A stretch of 12,991 nucleotides of DNA from Halomonas sp. UBA3074. Lineage in GTDB: Bacteria > Pseudomonadota > Gammaproteobacteria > Pseudomonadales > Halomonadaceae. Location: the NCBI RefSeq assembly GCF_002366715.1, contig NZ_DFBS01000024.1, positions 1-12,991 of the forward strand, in the 5' to 3' direction. The notes below the pieces were generated by a model. The model ran no database searches, had not been told where the DNA came from, and was given only the letters and a program-made list of their open reading frames with translations. The position numbers were made by a program, and so were the translations under genes. This document shows, piece after piece, positions 12,442-12,991 of the stretch. Every line of letters begins with the position of its first letter. Positions within the stretch are counted from its first letter, which is position 1.

Positions 12442-12991
12442 ATGAAAACCAAGTACTACGTAACCCTCGCCAGCGCCGCCCTCGGCATGGCCGCCGCCAC
12501 GACTGCTCAAGCCGAAGACGGCTATGACGCCCCGGCCGGCTGGCCGTCACCGGTCGTGGAGCACCCGATGACCACGGTACTGGTCGATCGCTTGGAATAT
12601 GCTTCGCCCGACAAGGGGGGGATGTCTTGGTCTGGGATTTCCAGGCCTGGTATGGCGGTGATTTCAATCGCCTATACGTGGAAGGCGAAGGCGAAAACGT
12701 CCAGGGCGATGGCGAAGATGCAGAATTCGAGTCCCTCGACCTGCTTTATAGTCGTTTGATTGCCGACTTCTGGGAACTTCAGGGCGGCATCGGTTATCAG
12801 GGCGGTATCGCTACGAATGACCATCCCGAACGCTATTTCGGCGTCATCAGCCTATTGGGGCTCGTCCCCTATCGCTTCGAGACCGATCTCGACTTGAGGA
12901 TAAGCGATGAAGGCGATATCTCCGCCAGCCTGGAAAGCGAGTACGATCTGCGCCTGACGCAGCGGCTCTACCTACAGCCGCGTACCGAAAT
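12442..12991 (+). pseudogene. copB: second copB, frameshifted at a G7 run and cut by the window edge
   Basis: A perfect AAGGAGG precedes the ATG at 12442. The product starts with a signal peptide (MKTKYYVTLASAALGMAAAT to about AQA) and then EDGYDAPAGWPSPVVEHPMT, VLVDRLEYASPDKG. At the run of seven G (12615-12621) the CopB sequence switches frame and continues as DVLVWDFQAWYGGDFNRLYV, SLDLLYSRLIADFWELQGGI and EYDLRLTQRLYLQPRTE to the window end. A run of five or eight G would restore one frame; as written, translation stays in the wrong frame and stops at 12757-12759. The downstream frame is well kept, with no further stops, so the shift is recent, a phase-variable slip or a sequencing error. 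It lacks the Met-rich N-terminal region of the intact CopB and differs from it by many substitutions. Confidence 0.85.

Noticed and set aside
12085..12510. Minus-strand frame of 141 codons across copA2 and the copB2 start
   Set aside because: It is the antisense of clear CopA and CopB coding sequence and shows no family signature.

Overview
This window reads as a copper-handling accessory region of a gammaproteobacterium. A marine or halophilic lineage (Halomonas- or Marinobacter-like) is my best guess, inferred from gene families, acidic envelope proteins and middling GC; no marker gene fixes the taxon. Almost every intact product is predicted to be exported or membrane-bound, and Met, His, Cys or heme motifs recur throughout. 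Intact genes are interleaved with several clearly decayed ones, which is typical of a rearranged metal-resistance island.

Left part (1-4982): the 3' end of a TauE/SafE (UreH-like) membrane protein meets a convergent MerR-family regulator. Upstream of merR is a textbook MerR-type promoter: TTGACC, 19-bp spacer with a perfect 8-4-8 dyad, TATCTT. It fires rightwards into a gene for a small Met-rich exported protein, then a modest terminator or attenuator. A close-packed run of six genes follows: DUF411 (CopG-like) metal-binding protein, TlpA-type thioredoxin, small Cys-rich membrane protein, CcdA-type electron carrier, Asp-box beta-propeller and monoheme cytochrome c. Together they look like a periplasmic copper and thiol-redox module: CcdA brings reducing power across the membrane, TlpA passes it to thiol or metal sites, and DUF411 and the Met-rich protein bind copper.

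Middle (4983-6765, read on the minus strand): a gene graveyard. It contains remnants of a metal-cluster 'transmembrane anchor' protein, of the C-terminus of the histidine methyltransferase EgtD, and a 120-codon frame interrupted by two amber codons. That last frame is start-stop coupled (TAATG) to an intact, unusually short cis-prenyltransferase (UppS-like) gene.

Right part (6966-11520, minus strand): a copper-resistance set transcribed leftwards. The order is membrane-anchored cytochrome c with a His/Asp/Met-rich tail, a dead response-regulator receiver domain, a CusF-like protein, CopA multicopper oxidase (with a ten-unit MEG repeat) and CopB outer-membrane protein, which overlaps copA by 14 bp.

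Far right (11869-12991, plus strand): a second, divergent and broken copA-copB pair. An IS5-family transposase remnant runs in frame into the last copper-binding domain of a copA. The following copB is frameshifted at a G7 run and leaves the window. CopA, CopB and CusF in the intact set would oxidise, bind and sequester periplasmic Cu(I). The dead response regulator suggests the original two-component control was lost here, leaving regulation to factors outside the window or possibly the MerR protein.
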